A stretch of DNA of 60,289 nt from a virus, in the IMG/VR virus record IMGVR_UViG_3300028177_000006, positions 1-60,289 of that record; one strand, written 5' to 3'. This document shows positions 23,581 to 32,000 of this stretch, one piece after another. The first letter of the stretch is position 1; each line of letters opens with the position of its first letter. Below the pieces are notes generated by a model. It saw nothing but the letters and a program-made list of their open reading frames with translations. It did no database searches and was not told the DNA's origin. A program made the translations under genes and the position numbers.

Positions 23581-23618
23581 AACACTACCCTATAGCATAC
23601 ACTATAGGGCAGCAGTGT
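23581..23618 (-). other. Long imperfect hairpin, possible terminator or processing site
   Basis: Minus strand: AACACT, then GCCCTATAG, a loop TGTATG, CTATAGGG and AGTGTT. The two stem blocks pair over about 15 bp. It is followed by GTATTTAAAAATGG rather than a U-run, so termination would be weak; an mRNA-stability or RNase III site is equally possible. Confidence 0.5.
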
Positions 23619-23651
23619 TAAAGCAAAATAATATTATTAGTTTTTGGCATT

Positions 23652-24149
23652 TCAGCCCTTGCGGGACTTACTTGCCGCTACAAGGCGCTTCGCAACTCGG
23701 CGGGCTACCTCATTAATCATTGCCTCGTCTTCAGCGATAGAGACGCCAGCATCTGCAAGCTCTTGCATAAGGGGCTCTTCCTCTTCTGGGGGAAGTTCTT
23801 CATCACCTGCGACTGGTGCCATTTCTTCGCCGTCGAGTTCTTCCTCTTCCTCACCACCTTCCATACTGACATCTGCGCCCTGCTTCTGCAGTGCTGCTAC
23901 AATGTCGGAAACTAGCTCGGTCGGATCGACCTCAACAGTCTCGCCCATTTCTTCTTCGGGCATCTCTTCATCTGGTCCTTCGTCGCCGGGGAATTCTTCT
24001 TCTCCAGCCATGGGATCGGGACCACCTAGTTCCATTTCTTCTTCACCTAACTCAGTCAAAAACTGATCGGTAAACTTTGATTCAATTTCAGCTAGCCGCA
24101 TAAACCTGCGAGTAACTGACTCTTTTAAAATTAGCTTCTTTTTGCTCAT
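23652..24149 (-). CDS. Acidic head scaffold/core-like protein
   Basis: 165 residues. MSKKKLILKESVTRRFMRLAE, then SKFTDQFLTELGEEEMELGG, then a very acidic Glu/Pro/Gly middle, and a helical basic C-terminus (VARRVAKRLVAASKSRKG). The VxRFMxLA start and the high acidity resemble prohead core proteins of marine T4-like phages. FLTE near residue 32 matches the L-x-E sites seen in other tagged proteins here. Presumed cleaved and lost or packaged during maturation; inferred. Confidence 0.58.
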   Translation of the reverse strand: MSKKKLILKESVTRRFMRLAEIESKFTDQFLTELGEEEMELGGPDPMAGEEEFPGDEGPDEEMPEEEMGETVEVDPTELVSDIVAALQKQGADVSMEGGEEEEELDGEEMAPVAGDEELPPEEEEPLMQELADAGVSIAEDEAMINEVARRVAKRLVAASKSRKG

Positions 24150-24221
24150 CTCGTATAATCTCCTAATAATATATTATATGAAGGCTTCGATAATAAATAG
24201 TCTATTCAATGTTAAACGGCG

Positions 24222-24476
24222 TCATCTATTAAATAAAAAGTCTTTCAAGTATTTAGCGCGGAGAGAGATCTTCTCTAAAGCACGCTTCTCGACCTGCTGT
24301 ATTCTGGCTGGCGTGTACTTTAATCTTTTGCCGACCTCTTCCAAAGTCATGTTACCATGTTTATAAACTGCCACTAAGGTACAGTTCAGGTCGCCTGTAT
24401 AATCTATCCATAATCGACATTCTTTCTGTTTGCATTTTTTATTTTTTTGGAGACACGTTCTTGCGCAGCGCCTCAT
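24222..24476 (-). CDS. Sigma-region-4-like transcription factor with Cys-rich N-terminus
   Basis: 84 residues. Four cysteines (C-x3-C, C-x4-C) at 4-20 could bind zinc. MTLEEVGKRLKYTPARIQQVEKRALEKI at about 43-70 is a helix-turn-helix of the sigma70 region 4 type (compare LxEVGxxLxVTxxRIxQIExxALxKL), but no region 2 is present. It probably tethers RNA polymerase to -35-like DNA or acts as a late co-activator. It could read the 21-bp-spaced or TATAAATA-type sites; unproven. Confidence 0.72.
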   Translation of the reverse strand: MRRCARTCLQKNKKCKQKECRLWIDYTGDLNCTLVAVYKHGNMTLEEVGKRLKYTPARIQQVEKRALEKISLRAKYLKDFLFNR

Positions 24477-24742
24477 CTCGCCTCATCCATCACATTTGCT
24501 GACGCAATCATGGCAGCATGAATCTTGGAGATTTCTTCGTATCCTTTTATCACAGTTACATGGTCACAGCGGAACCACCCATCCTCTATCTCCGGAGGCA
24601 GGGGTGTCGTAAACTTCACCTTATGCCAACGCCACGGAGGTAGGGCGCTGGTGCGCCGTAGTTCTGATTCCACAATAATCCCATAATAGCCCGGGCTGCT
24701 CTTGCGATTCCACAACACGATGTTTCCTAATTCATAACTCAT
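24473..24742 (-). CDS. Small SH3-like protein (89 aa)
   Basis: MSYELGNIVLWNRKSSPGYYGIIVESELRR...WHKVKFTTPLP...FRCDHVTVIKGYEEI, with a helical tail of about 20 residues. The LGNIVLW box, YYGIIVE strand, VKF strand and VTVIK ending follow the family plan. It is separated by 17 kb from the main array. The ATG overlaps the upstream gene by 11 bases. Function unknown. Confidence 0.62.
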   Translation of the reverse strand: MSYELGNIVLWNRKSSPGYYGIIVESELRRTSALPPWRWHKVKFTTPLPPEIEDGWFRCDHVTVIKGYEEISKIHAAMIASANVMDEAR

Positions 24743-25058
24743 TGTGCTCCTCTTCGATCATGTCGAATATGTTTTCTATCTCATTTGAGTCGAGAGCGAA
24801 ATGCTCTGTAAGTTTCTTGCCTTGAGCGCTCAGCTTCTTAGACTTTGCATTCTTCAGCTTGCTGTGCTTGCTCTTCTCAGACTTTAATGTTCCCAAAAAC
24901 TGCATAAATTCTGGCGACTGGTTTACATAAGCATCAATACAGCCACGAAAGAAATCTGACTGACTGATTCCATCATAGTGTAGTCGGATGCGCAAATCAG
25001 CATGAACCTTGTCGTTCTCTCTGAAAACCACTCGCTTGTTATAAAATTCATCTGACAT
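24732..25058 (-). CDS. Ribbon-helix-helix-like phage protein (108 aa)
   Basis: NKRVVFRENDKVHADLRIRLHYDGISQSDFFRGCIDAYVNQ forms a strand plus two helices like an Arc/MetJ half-site unit. A lysine-rich linker and an acidic end (EIENIFDMIEEEHNEL) follow. Conserved in marine T4-like phages. DNA or RNA binding is plausible; the specific target is unknown. Overlaps the IMPDH stop by 11 bases. Confidence 0.6.
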   Translation of the reverse strand: MSDEFYNKRVVFRENDKVHADLRIRLHYDGISQSDFFRGCIDAYVNQSPEFMQFLGTLKSEKSKHSKLKNAKSKKLSAQGKKLTEHFALDSNEIENIFDMIEEEHNEL

Positions 25059-26070
25059 TGCTTAGCCCTAGGATATGAGTGCCCGACTCAGATATACCAG
25101 CAGCCGTTTGTCGTGTGAACTTAGCCCGTGCCTGAAGTTCCGCAAGGGTGCGGGCGCCTGAATAAGAAAGCCCGCTTCTGATTCCGTTGTCTAGTTCGCC
25201 AAGCACGTCGTCCACTGAGCCTTTCATCGGAATGGTAGCTGACACGCCCTCCAGTGACGATGCGCTGCCGCGCCAATCCTGCTGTGCTTCTTCCGATGCC
25301 ATGCCTCGATAAGTCTTGTGTGCTACGCCATCGATGTGTACGACCTCGGTGCCACATGACTCTCGGGTGCCGGCTAGCATAGAGCCCAACATCACAGCAT
25401 CGGCGCCTGCAGCCAGTGCCTTAACAGCGTCACCACTGTTACGAATTCCTCCGTCTGCAATGATCGCGGCGTCCATGCCAGTCTTAGCGCAGTCCATGAT
25501 GGTCTGCAGCCCGGGCACACCATGACCAGTTTGAATTCTAGTAGAACAAATCGAGCCACCACCAATGTTGCATCTGATGGAGTTTGCACCCCACTCGGCT
25601 AGCGCGTTAAAGCCCTCAAGTGTAGCCACGTTACCCGCCATAATATGTACAGTATCACCAAACGTATCTTTTAGCTGCTTTATAGCTGCCTCCATCAAGG
25701 AGTGGTGACCGTGAGCAACATCAATACATAAGATTTCTGCGCCCATGGCTACCACTGACCTTGCTCTGTCGTGGAAATCGCCGGTGACGCCGATGGCTGC
25801 TGCTTTAGTTCCATGCTTCTGCTGCCTGATAAGCTTGGCTTGTCTGTCAATCGAACAATAGCGGTGGATAACTCCCAAGCCGCCGGCTAAGCCCATGTGG
25901 GAAGCCATCAATGCTTCAGTAACCGTATCCATGGGAGACGAAATGACTGGCAAATCCAGTCTAAAAGAACCCAGCATGGTGCCGATGTCAATCTCTTTCC
26001 TGCTACGGATATCAGAGTACTGAGGTACCAGCAAAACATCATCGTAGCTGAGGCTTACCATGGTTTTCAT
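25048..26070 (-). CDS. IMP dehydrogenase / GMP reductase family enzyme, no CBS domains
   Basis: 340 residues, the size of a core (alpha/beta)8 barrel only. LSYDDVLLVPQYSDI, SSPMDTVTE near 40-48, ADGGIRNSGDAVKALAAGA, and the catalytic-loop Cys in NIGGGSICSTRIQTGHG near 168-184 are family marks. YRGMASEEA and the flap region resemble IMPDH more than GMPR. It would oxidise IMP to XMP, or reduce GMP, to tune the guanine nucleotide pool. The regulatory CBS pair is absent, so feedback may be relieved. NIGGGSICSTR differs slightly from the usual GxGPGSxCTTR. Confidence 0.87.
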   Translation of the reverse strand: MKTMVSLSYDDVLLVPQYSDIRSRKEIDIGTMLGSFRLDLPVISSPMDTVTEALMASHMGLAGGLGVIHRYCSIDRQAKLIRQQKHGTKAAAIGVTGDFHDRARSVVAMGAEILCIDVAHGHHSLMEAAIKQLKDTFGDTVHIMAGNVATLEGFNALAEWGANSIRCNIGGGSICSTRIQTGHGVPGLQTIMDCAKTGMDAAIIADGGIRNSGDAVKALAAGADAVMLGSMLAGTRESCGTEVVHIDGVAHKTYRGMASEEAQQDWRGSASSLEGVSATIPMKGSVDDVLGELDNGIRSGLSYSGARTLAELQARAKFTRQTAAGISESGTHILGLSNVR

Positions 26071-26333
26071 TATAGTTCTCCCTTTTCATACTTCTCAACC
26101 AGTCGTTGTGCTGCCGACCAACAGTCAGGACAATACAGGCGAATGATCTTCTTCTGCTCCCTGACTACTATGTTCCACGATGCCAGCATCTCGCGATTCT
26201 GCTTGTCGAACTCGGCTTCGCACATTAGGCATGCCTCTGGGAGTTTAGTATAAAACTCCATCTTTTCTGCGAGATCGGGGCTACCACCCTTGCGCTCTGC
26301 TGCAGCCATGCCTCGTCGCTGCTTACGGTTCAC
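26070..26333 (-). CDS. Small zinc-binding phage protein (87 aa, GTG start)
   Basis: (M)NRKQRRGMAAAERKGG...EACLMCEAEFDK...SWNIVVREQKKIIRLYCPDCWSAAQ. CxxC pairs in CLMC and CPDC could bind one zinc. The NRKQRR start recurs at the head of the endonuclease gene upstream. Start GTG 26333 overlaps the methylase stop by four bases and has GGAGAAGGC before it. A conserved phage protein of unknown role. Confidence 0.65.
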   Translation of the reverse strand: MNRKQRRGMAAAERKGGSPDLAEKMEFYTKLPEACLMCEAEFDKQNREMLASWNIVVREQKKIIRLYCPDCWSAAQRLVEKYEKGEL

Positions 26334-26818
26334 GCCTTCTCCATGGTAAAGGCGCTTGGGTTGCCCCAAGCATCGCGATTTGTATTCTCAAACACCACGA
26401 CTGCCGAAGGGAAAGGGGCGGCGTTGGTGGCGTCACCAAACTTGAGCCTGCCCTTCACAAAATGAATCTCTTTCGCCTTCATCACATAGTCGTGCCAATA
26501 CCGTGTATCAGTACGAGCCGGAATCAGCATGACAACACGGGTGTGCTGCTTCTGGGATTCAGCATATGCCTTAGCGATCCACTGGTCGATCCCTCGACCA
26601 TATGGAGGATTGATAAAAACAATGTGCCCTCCCCAATCCTTGACAAGTCCATTCTCTGCTTCTGTGTAGAAGTTGGCGCACTTAGTATTGTGGATTGTCG
26701 CGCATGGGTCGAGATCGAACGGACCAAAGCGCCAGTTCAGCTTATCAAAGAAGTCCTGTGGGGTTGCCCACTCGCCTGTCTTGGATGAAAATAATGTTTG
26801 TTGTGTTGCTGTGTTCAC
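26330..26818 (-). CDS. Phage-type adenine-N6 DNA methyltransferase (PF05869-like)
   Basis: About 162 residues from GTG 26818 (VNTATQQTLFSSK). EWATPQDFFDKLN, FDLDPCAT, TEAENGLVKDW, FINPPYGRGIDQWI and LIPARTDTRYWH match the phage Dam family, with NPPY as catalytic motif. It follows directly after a PaeR7I/XhoI-like endonuclease gene and may protect phage DNA against it. Most bacterial XhoI-type systems also use an adenine methylase. Target sequence unknown. Confidence 0.82.
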   Translation of the reverse strand: MNTATQQTLFSSKTGEWATPQDFFDKLNWRFGPFDLDPCATIHNTKCANFYTEAENGLVKDWGGHIVFINPPYGRGIDQWIAKAYAESQKQHTRVVMLIPARTDTRYWHDYVMKAKEIHFVKGRLKFGDATNAAPFPSAVVVFENTNRDAWGNPSAFTMEKA

Positions 26819-26819
26819 T

Positions 26820-27422
26820 TCATGTCCTTTCGTGCTTTGCCCACTTTGAAACAAATTCTTCAAAGCTTGAGTAAGCACAATAATAGTTTTTATCTGAGTT
26901 AAAAACGATACAACACACGTTGTTGTAGAGTTTCAGATCTTTTTCAAGGTATTCGCAAAATTTGGAAATCTTGGTTAGCTTCTTTTCCCGAGCAACGTCG
27001 GTGCCGTCGAAGTCATCCTCTACTACAAGGAGATAGCCGAGGTTAATGTCCTTGTTAACGTGGCGAAGATCCGTAGCAACTCCGATGGCTTCTTCAACGC
27101 GGTTAGAAAAGCATTTGCCCATCTTTGACATGACAATACTCTTGAGTTCTATCGCATTGCTAAAAGTGGCGCCCGTGCCGTATGCTAGATCCCAACGCTT
27201 GTTCAAAAATGCGCCGCGAATTGTGGCGCGATGCTTTTGTTCAACAACGAAGGGCGAAGGAACCGCACGAATCAACGCATCGGTGAAGCCATCCATGTGC
27301 CTGTCTGCTTTCTTGACATCGCGCTGGTTGCCCTCATATGAGTAAATAGTGTGATAATAGTGCTCAATGGCTTCATATAACTCACTCATCGTAGCCATTT
27401 GGCGCCTTTGCTTCCTATTCAC
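26820..27422 (-). CDS. PaeR7I/XhoI-like type II restriction endonuclease
   Basis: 200 residues (GTG start). AFLNKRWDLAY (Asp78), then SNAIELKSIV (Glu92-x-Lys94), then FSNRVEEAIGVATDLR reproduce the D...ExK site and the following N-R-x-E-E-A-I/M-G block of PaeR7I and XhoI. Those enzymes cut CTCGAG, but the site here cannot be inferred. Co-transcribed with an adenine methylase and dUTPase from the 28200 promoter. If active, it is a phage-borne restriction system, perhaps against rival or host DNA. It starts NRKQRRQM, like the gene two downstream. Confidence 0.72.
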   Translation of the reverse strand: MNRKQRRQMATMSELYEAIEHYYHTIYSYEGNQRDVKKADRHMDGFTDALIRAVPSPFVVEQKHRATIRGAFLNKRWDLAYGTGATFSNAIELKSIVMSKMGKCFSNRVEEAIGVATDLRHVNKDINLGYLLVVEDDFDGTDVAREKKLTKISKFCEYLEKDLKLYNNVCCIVFNSDKNYYCAYSSFEEFVSKWAKHERT

Positions 27423-27876
27423 CGGTACTTCCTAGTGCGCCGTCACCACGGTCGCTAATTGTTATTGGATACCAACCATATAAATCATTGTCACCTTGCC
27501 TCTCCATGGCGCGGAAGTGTACAACCGGCGTCATAACAACTTGAGCAATCTTTGCATGTGCATCAATAACTTGTGTTTTAGTTCCAACGTTATGAAGGTT
27601 AATAAATACCTCTCCGTCATAACCCGAATCAATGACACACGCTCCCACGATAAGACTGCGCTTTGCAGCCATGCCAGAGCGGTTCTTCACTTCCAGCATA
27701 TAGCCGTGTGGGATTCCAAACCTGATCCCTGTGGGCAGGACGGCGCTAGTACCCGGGGCAATAGTGATAGCCGTGTTGTCAGCAGGACTGAAATGAACAT
27801 CCAGTCCCGCATCGCTTGGGTTTGCCCGAGAAGGCGGGTGTACGTTAAAGTGTGTACGGCACCATTCGATCATCAT
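27415..27876 (-). CDS. dut: Deoxyuridine 5'-triphosphate nucleotidohydrolase
   Basis: 153 residues, the usual trimeric dUTPase size. Motifs: PSDAGLDVHF at 20-29, KNRSGMAAKRSL near 65, IDSGYDGEVFINL near 82, and a C-terminal GDGALGSTG. The Tyr-Asp pair that discriminates against ribose is present (GYDGE). It hydrolyses dUTP to dUMP and pyrophosphate, limiting uracil in DNA and supplying dTMP synthesis. Overlaps the endonuclease start by eight bases. A good fit with the deaminase and RNR genes elsewhere. Confidence 0.92.
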   Translation of the reverse strand: MMIEWCRTHFNVHPPSRANPSDAGLDVHFSPADNTAITIAPGTSAVLPTGIRFGIPHGYMLEVKNRSGMAAKRSLIVGACVIDSGYDGEVFINLHNVGTKTQVIDAHAKIAQVVMTPVVHFRAMERQGDNDLYGWYPITISDRGDGALGSTGE

Positions 27877-28166
27877 TATTCGCTCCCAATATCAGGGTTT
27901 GCAGCAGTGGAAAGAACACTGTAAGTTTCATAAAGCTCGTCAAGATCGACTTCCCCCTTCATCAAACGGTATGCCTTTACAGCAACGCTCATTTCATCAC
28001 GGGTGAGCCACCCTTGGCGCTTGTAATCGTTTCGGAGGTCACGGCGGTGTTCCTTGTATGGTTCCATCGCATCCTCGATCTCTTTAAGAGAGCGAATATA
28101 TTCTACGATATAACGCTGGCGGCGGGCTTCTTGCTTAGACAAGACGGACTTGGCTTCGGTACTCAT
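27876..28166 (-). CDS. Small helical protein, GapR/DUF2312-like pattern
   Basis: 96 residues: YIVEYIRSLKEIEDAMEPYKEHRRDLRNDYKRQGWLTRDEMSVAVKAYRLMKG. A long amphipathic helix then G-W/F-x-x-x-E and a second helix resembles GapR-type DNA-binding proteins that clamp overtwisted DNA. The similarity is in pattern only. It is first in its operon, behind AAGGAG and the 28200 promoter. Its stop overlaps the dUTPase ATG. Confidence 0.55.
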   Translation of the reverse strand: MSTEAKSVLSKQEARRQRYIVEYIRSLKEIEDAMEPYKEHRRDLRNDYKRQGWLTRDEMSVAVKAYRLMKGEVDLDELYETYSVLSTAANPDIGSE

Positions 28167-28199
28167 TATTTCTCCTTGTAGTCAATGAGTTATATGTAT

Positions 28200-28228
28200 A
28201 TAATAGCAGTTTATAGCGCTGCTGTCAA
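28200..28228 (-). promoter_or_regulatory. Sigma70 promoter for the dUTPase/endonuclease operon
   Basis: Minus strand: TTGACA, 17-base spacer, TATTAT. Located in a 63-base gap. It drives the gene at 28166 and probably dUTPase, endonuclease, methylase and further genes to the left. Confidence 0.8.
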
Positions 28229-28229
28229 C

Positions 28230-28466
28230 CTATTTCTGATCATTTTTATCAAAGTTTCGGGATCTATAGTTTTGAAACTCGATTATGTTGTCGCGTAGAA
28301 AATCATCTGGACAACGCAGATACGCTTGTTCGTATTCTTCCATCATTTCATGCATTAATCGTTCTGTACGCTTATTGCGTTGGCGTGCCAGAAGCAGAGT
28401 CGCCAAGAAAAAGATAGAAAAGACTACAAAAAATGAACTTAGGACTATTATGATAGCTGTATCCAT
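28230..28466 (-). CDS. Single-pass membrane protein (78 aa)
   Basis: One N-terminal TM segment at about 4-27 (AIIIVLSSFFVVFSIFFLAT), then a basic/coiled tail (KRTERLMHEMMEEYEQAYL). The topology suggests an inner-membrane anchor with a cytoplasmic helix. No family recognised. Lies between ClpP2 and the dUTPase operon. Confidence 0.62.
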   Translation of the reverse strand: MDTAIIIVLSSFFVVFSIFFLATLLLARQRNKRTERLMHEMMEEYEQAYLRCPDDFLRDNIIEFQNYRSRNFDKNDQK

Positions 28467-28483
28467 GCTCTAACTAGTTGGTT

Positions 28484-29089
28484 TTATTCAAATTTGATAT
28501 CTACGTTGATATCAACGTTAAACTTTGGCATGCCAATGCTGGTAGCTAGACCGTGCTCTAAACACTCGTCTGCGTCCAAATACCAGTCGGCGTGACCCTT
28601 ATCGTGAATCATTTTCAAAAAATAGGTTTTACTTTTGCCGCAATTTGCAGCCATCATGTAATAAACCTTCTTCTGTAGCCTCTCACATTCCTTAGCATCT
28701 GCCTTGATCTCTTCGACCTTCCCCCATGCGCCAGTTGATATGTCATGAATCATAACGGTGGCGTGAGGGTCCATGTACCGCATGCCCTTGTTTCCAAAGC
28801 TCATGAGGATGGCGCCGCAGGACATAGCCTTCCCCTGAACAATGGTAGCTACTGGTAGTACAGAGTTCTGGATATCTGAAATCATAGAGAGGAGGCTGTA
28901 TACCTGCCCGCCATAAGAATCGATAATAACAGGAACCACAGGCTGACCAGTGTTGTGTGCCTTCGCCATTTTCTCGGAGAAGTCTTTTGCTGTAACCTCG
29001 TTGAAGTTCCGAACCCTGATGACAACCGGGAAGTCATCTCTCAAGTCGTAGTCCTTCAACAGAGGACTAGCGTTAATAATGTGCTTCAT
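28484..29089 (-). CDS. ClpP-like serine protease 2
   Basis: 201 residues. IIDSYGGQVYSLLSMI at 55-70, GKAMSCG with Ser90 and VMIHDIST with His115 keep the 25-residue spacing of ClpP catalytic Ser and His. The C-terminal region ADWYLDADECLEHGLA is the usual ClpP end. It is diverged from ClpP1 and lacks the acidic leader. Translationally close to Pol III alpha (stop to start four bases). It may supply the host ClpX/ClpA with a phage-specific chamber, or cleave another substrate. Confidence 0.82.
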   Translation of the reverse strand: MKHIINASPLLKDYDLRDDFPVVIRVRNFNEVTAKDFSEKMAKAHNTGQPVVPVIIDSYGGQVYSLLSMISDIQNSVLPVATIVQGKAMSCGAILMSFGNKGMRYMDPHATVMIHDISTGAWGKVEEIKADAKECERLQKKVYYMMAANCGKSKTYFLKMIHDKGHADWYLDADECLEHGLATSIGMPKFNVDINVDIKFE

Positions 29090-29092
29090 TGT

Positions 29093-32000
29093 TTATCCCA
29101 ATAGTTTAAAGTTATGGTGGATTGAGCGGGTACTAAAGCCCCACTTAGGATCGTATTCAAGGCGTGCCATGTATGGACGATTGATTTGTACGTTGTCTCC
29201 GCGCTCGGGCTTGACGCCCCAGCACTTGATCTTAGTAGTCTTGCTAGTGGAGTCGATCACTTCTACGATCCAATATACCTTGCCGTGCTTAGTCTTGCGC
29301 GGAACAATCTTGCGTGGCACGAACCATGCCACCTGCAGGGCGGGGTCGAACTCACCGAGTGGCGGCACAAACCTCTCCTCCAGCCGCCGGCGAACGTTCT
29401 CGTCAAGAACCAAGTCGAATGGGAACACGCCAGTCAAGTCAACCTTATACTGAATCAACTCCTCTTCGCTGAAGTTTCCTTCGGGAGCGTATGTCTCGAT
29501 ATTATCTGCGAAGCGCTTCTTGTTCTTCGGACGGTCAACAGCAACTGCCGACCAGAAGTGCTTGAGCCCAGAGAAGCGGTCATCCATGAGACTGTTCAGA
29601 GCCTGACAACGAATAAGAACATCGAGTGCCTTCTTGTTCAGCTTTGAGTACGTGATGTTCTCATTGAACAGGAAGTCTTCAATCTCACTGAACGGACGAT
29701 TGGCAATCACCTGTGCAATAGCAGCATCACCCAAGCCCTTAACCGAAGTCAGAGGCTGAATAAGCGTCTTACCATCATCGCTGATCTCCCAGACGTTACC
29801 AGACTTGTTAATGTCCAGTGGAGCAATCTCAAACCCAAAGTTCTTGGCAATGTTGATTGCCTTCTCCTTGCGAGATTCCGGCTCCTTATCCAAGAAGGAT
29901 GCCATCCACTCAGAAGGATAATAATTCATCAGCCACGCGCATTGGAACGAGAGGACCGAGTACGATATTGCATGCGACTTATTGAAGCCATAACCAGAAA
30001 AGTACTCAAAAGTATCCCACAGTCCTTCAGCGTCTGCGAGCTTGATGCCCTTCTCCTGACAACCTTCAACAAACTTTTTATGAATAAGCGCTTTCTTATC
30101 ATGTTTACCTGTTCCCTTCTTAGTAAGTAGCTTGCGAAGCAAGTTACCTTCATCAAGGGTCAAGTCCTTGCCCAACTTGTGAGCCAGTAGTGCGATCTGC
30201 TCTTGGAAGATCAGGAAGCCATAAGTCTCCTGAGTAATCTCTTCCACGATTGGATGCAGGTACTTGACATACTGTGGTGCCTGCTTAGCCTCAACGTAAT
30301 CCTTATCTACGCCGGCGCTCAATGGACCGGGACGGAAGATTGACGTGATGGCTGAGATGTCAATGATACTTGACGGCTTGGCACGAACACAGAAGTCTTG
30401 CGCGCCGTTCTCAGTAAACTGGAACACTCCACCCCACTTGCCGGCGTGAAAGATATTCGTATAAACATTCTGATCATCGAAGTCCATCTTATCCGGGTGA
30501 AGGTTAGTATTATAGAAGCTCCGAATCTCATCGAAGGTCGGGTGCTCCGTATCATGGTGGCGCTGCAAGATATGACGAATGGCGCCCTCGATCATTCGGA
30601 GTGTGGACAGACCAAGAATATCGAACTTAATGAAGCCCATTGGTTCCAAATGCCGAACGTTCTGCCCCTCTGCCCATGGCGTCTGTCGAACGCCGCCGGA
30701 GTTGATCAGCGGCATATACTGGTCAAGGTTTTCAGCAACCACCACGCCGCCTGCATGCCGTGAACAGGAACGAACCTGACCATACAGAGCCTCAACGTGT
30801 GTCTTGACGTGCGGGTACTGATTTAGGAACTTTTGTAGCGAGCCGCTGAACTCCATGACCTCTTCAAAGGTAGGAGTGTACACCCCAGCTTTGATACCAT
30901 GTCGCTGCTTCGCCGGTCCAGTTGCCTCATAGAGCATGGCGCCGGTAACTGCGTTAACCTCTGTGAACTCAATCCCATAGAACTTTGAAATATCCTTGAT
31001 CAATGAGCGTAGCTGCAACGTGTTCCAGTTGGAGATGGGAGCAACAGTATCTTCACCCCACTCTTCGATCAACTCTTCCTTGAGTGCCATCGGGTCCGAT
31101 ACATCGTAATCAATATCCGGATAGTCAGTGGCATCAGAGCGTAAGAAGCGAGAGAACAGAAGCCCATACTTGATGGGATCAATCTGAGTGATACCCAAGG
31201 CATATGCCACAAGCGAGCCGGCAGCAGAGCCGCGACCGGGACCGGTTAGCATCTTTGCGGATGCTTTGTCGGCGATAGCCTTCATGGTCAGAAAGTACTT
31301 GCTAAAACCTCGGTCATCGATGACGGATAGCTCACGGGTGAGGCGTTCAATGTATTCGTCATCCTCATGATAGCCGAGAGACTTCAGACCCTCAAAGCTT
31401 AGCTTGACCAGTGCATCAGTAGCGGTCAGTCCAGCGGGAACCACGAAGTCAGGAAGTCGTACAGTGTTGTCCGGAAAAAAACTTTCAATGCGGTCGTGAG
31501 CAATCTTATACCCAGTTGTGATCGACTTGAGTACCACGTCATCATCGTACTCATAGTCCGCTGCATACTTCTCGTAACTCTCCCACATCTGATCGCCGTT
31601 CTTGGGATACAACTCGTATCCAATCTCTTCAACGTCAATCGGGAGTTCGCTGCTCTCGTATGCAGGCTTGCTCTTTCCAAGCCAGCCTAGGCGCTTATAA
31701 AGTTCGCGATCCTTCCACGCAGTAGGATTGGGGTAATGACTGTCCGCTGTTGAAACTAAGTCAACGCCAAACTCATTGTGCATTTCAATGATACACTGGT
31801 TCAGTGTGTGCTGCTCGGGAACATTGTTCCACTGCAGTTCACCATACCATCGGTCGCCAAAGATCGATTGCATTCGACGAGTAGTCGTCCGCATACGCTC
31901 TAGGCACTGTTCTCTGTCAAAGGAGCGACTGCCTTCATCGTCAGTCTCCCAGCTATGCCAGAAATCCTGTGCATAAACTCCGCCCAAGCATGCAGAAGAT

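Noticed and set aside
23644-24066. Serine/proline-rich plus-strand frame
   Set aside because: Antisense reading of Glu/Gly-rich codons of the scaffold-like protein.
24149-24200. A sigma70 promoter before the scaffold-like gene (TTGAAT ... TATAAT)
   Set aside because: The spacer is 25 bases, too long for sigma70, and it does not match the 21-base family either.
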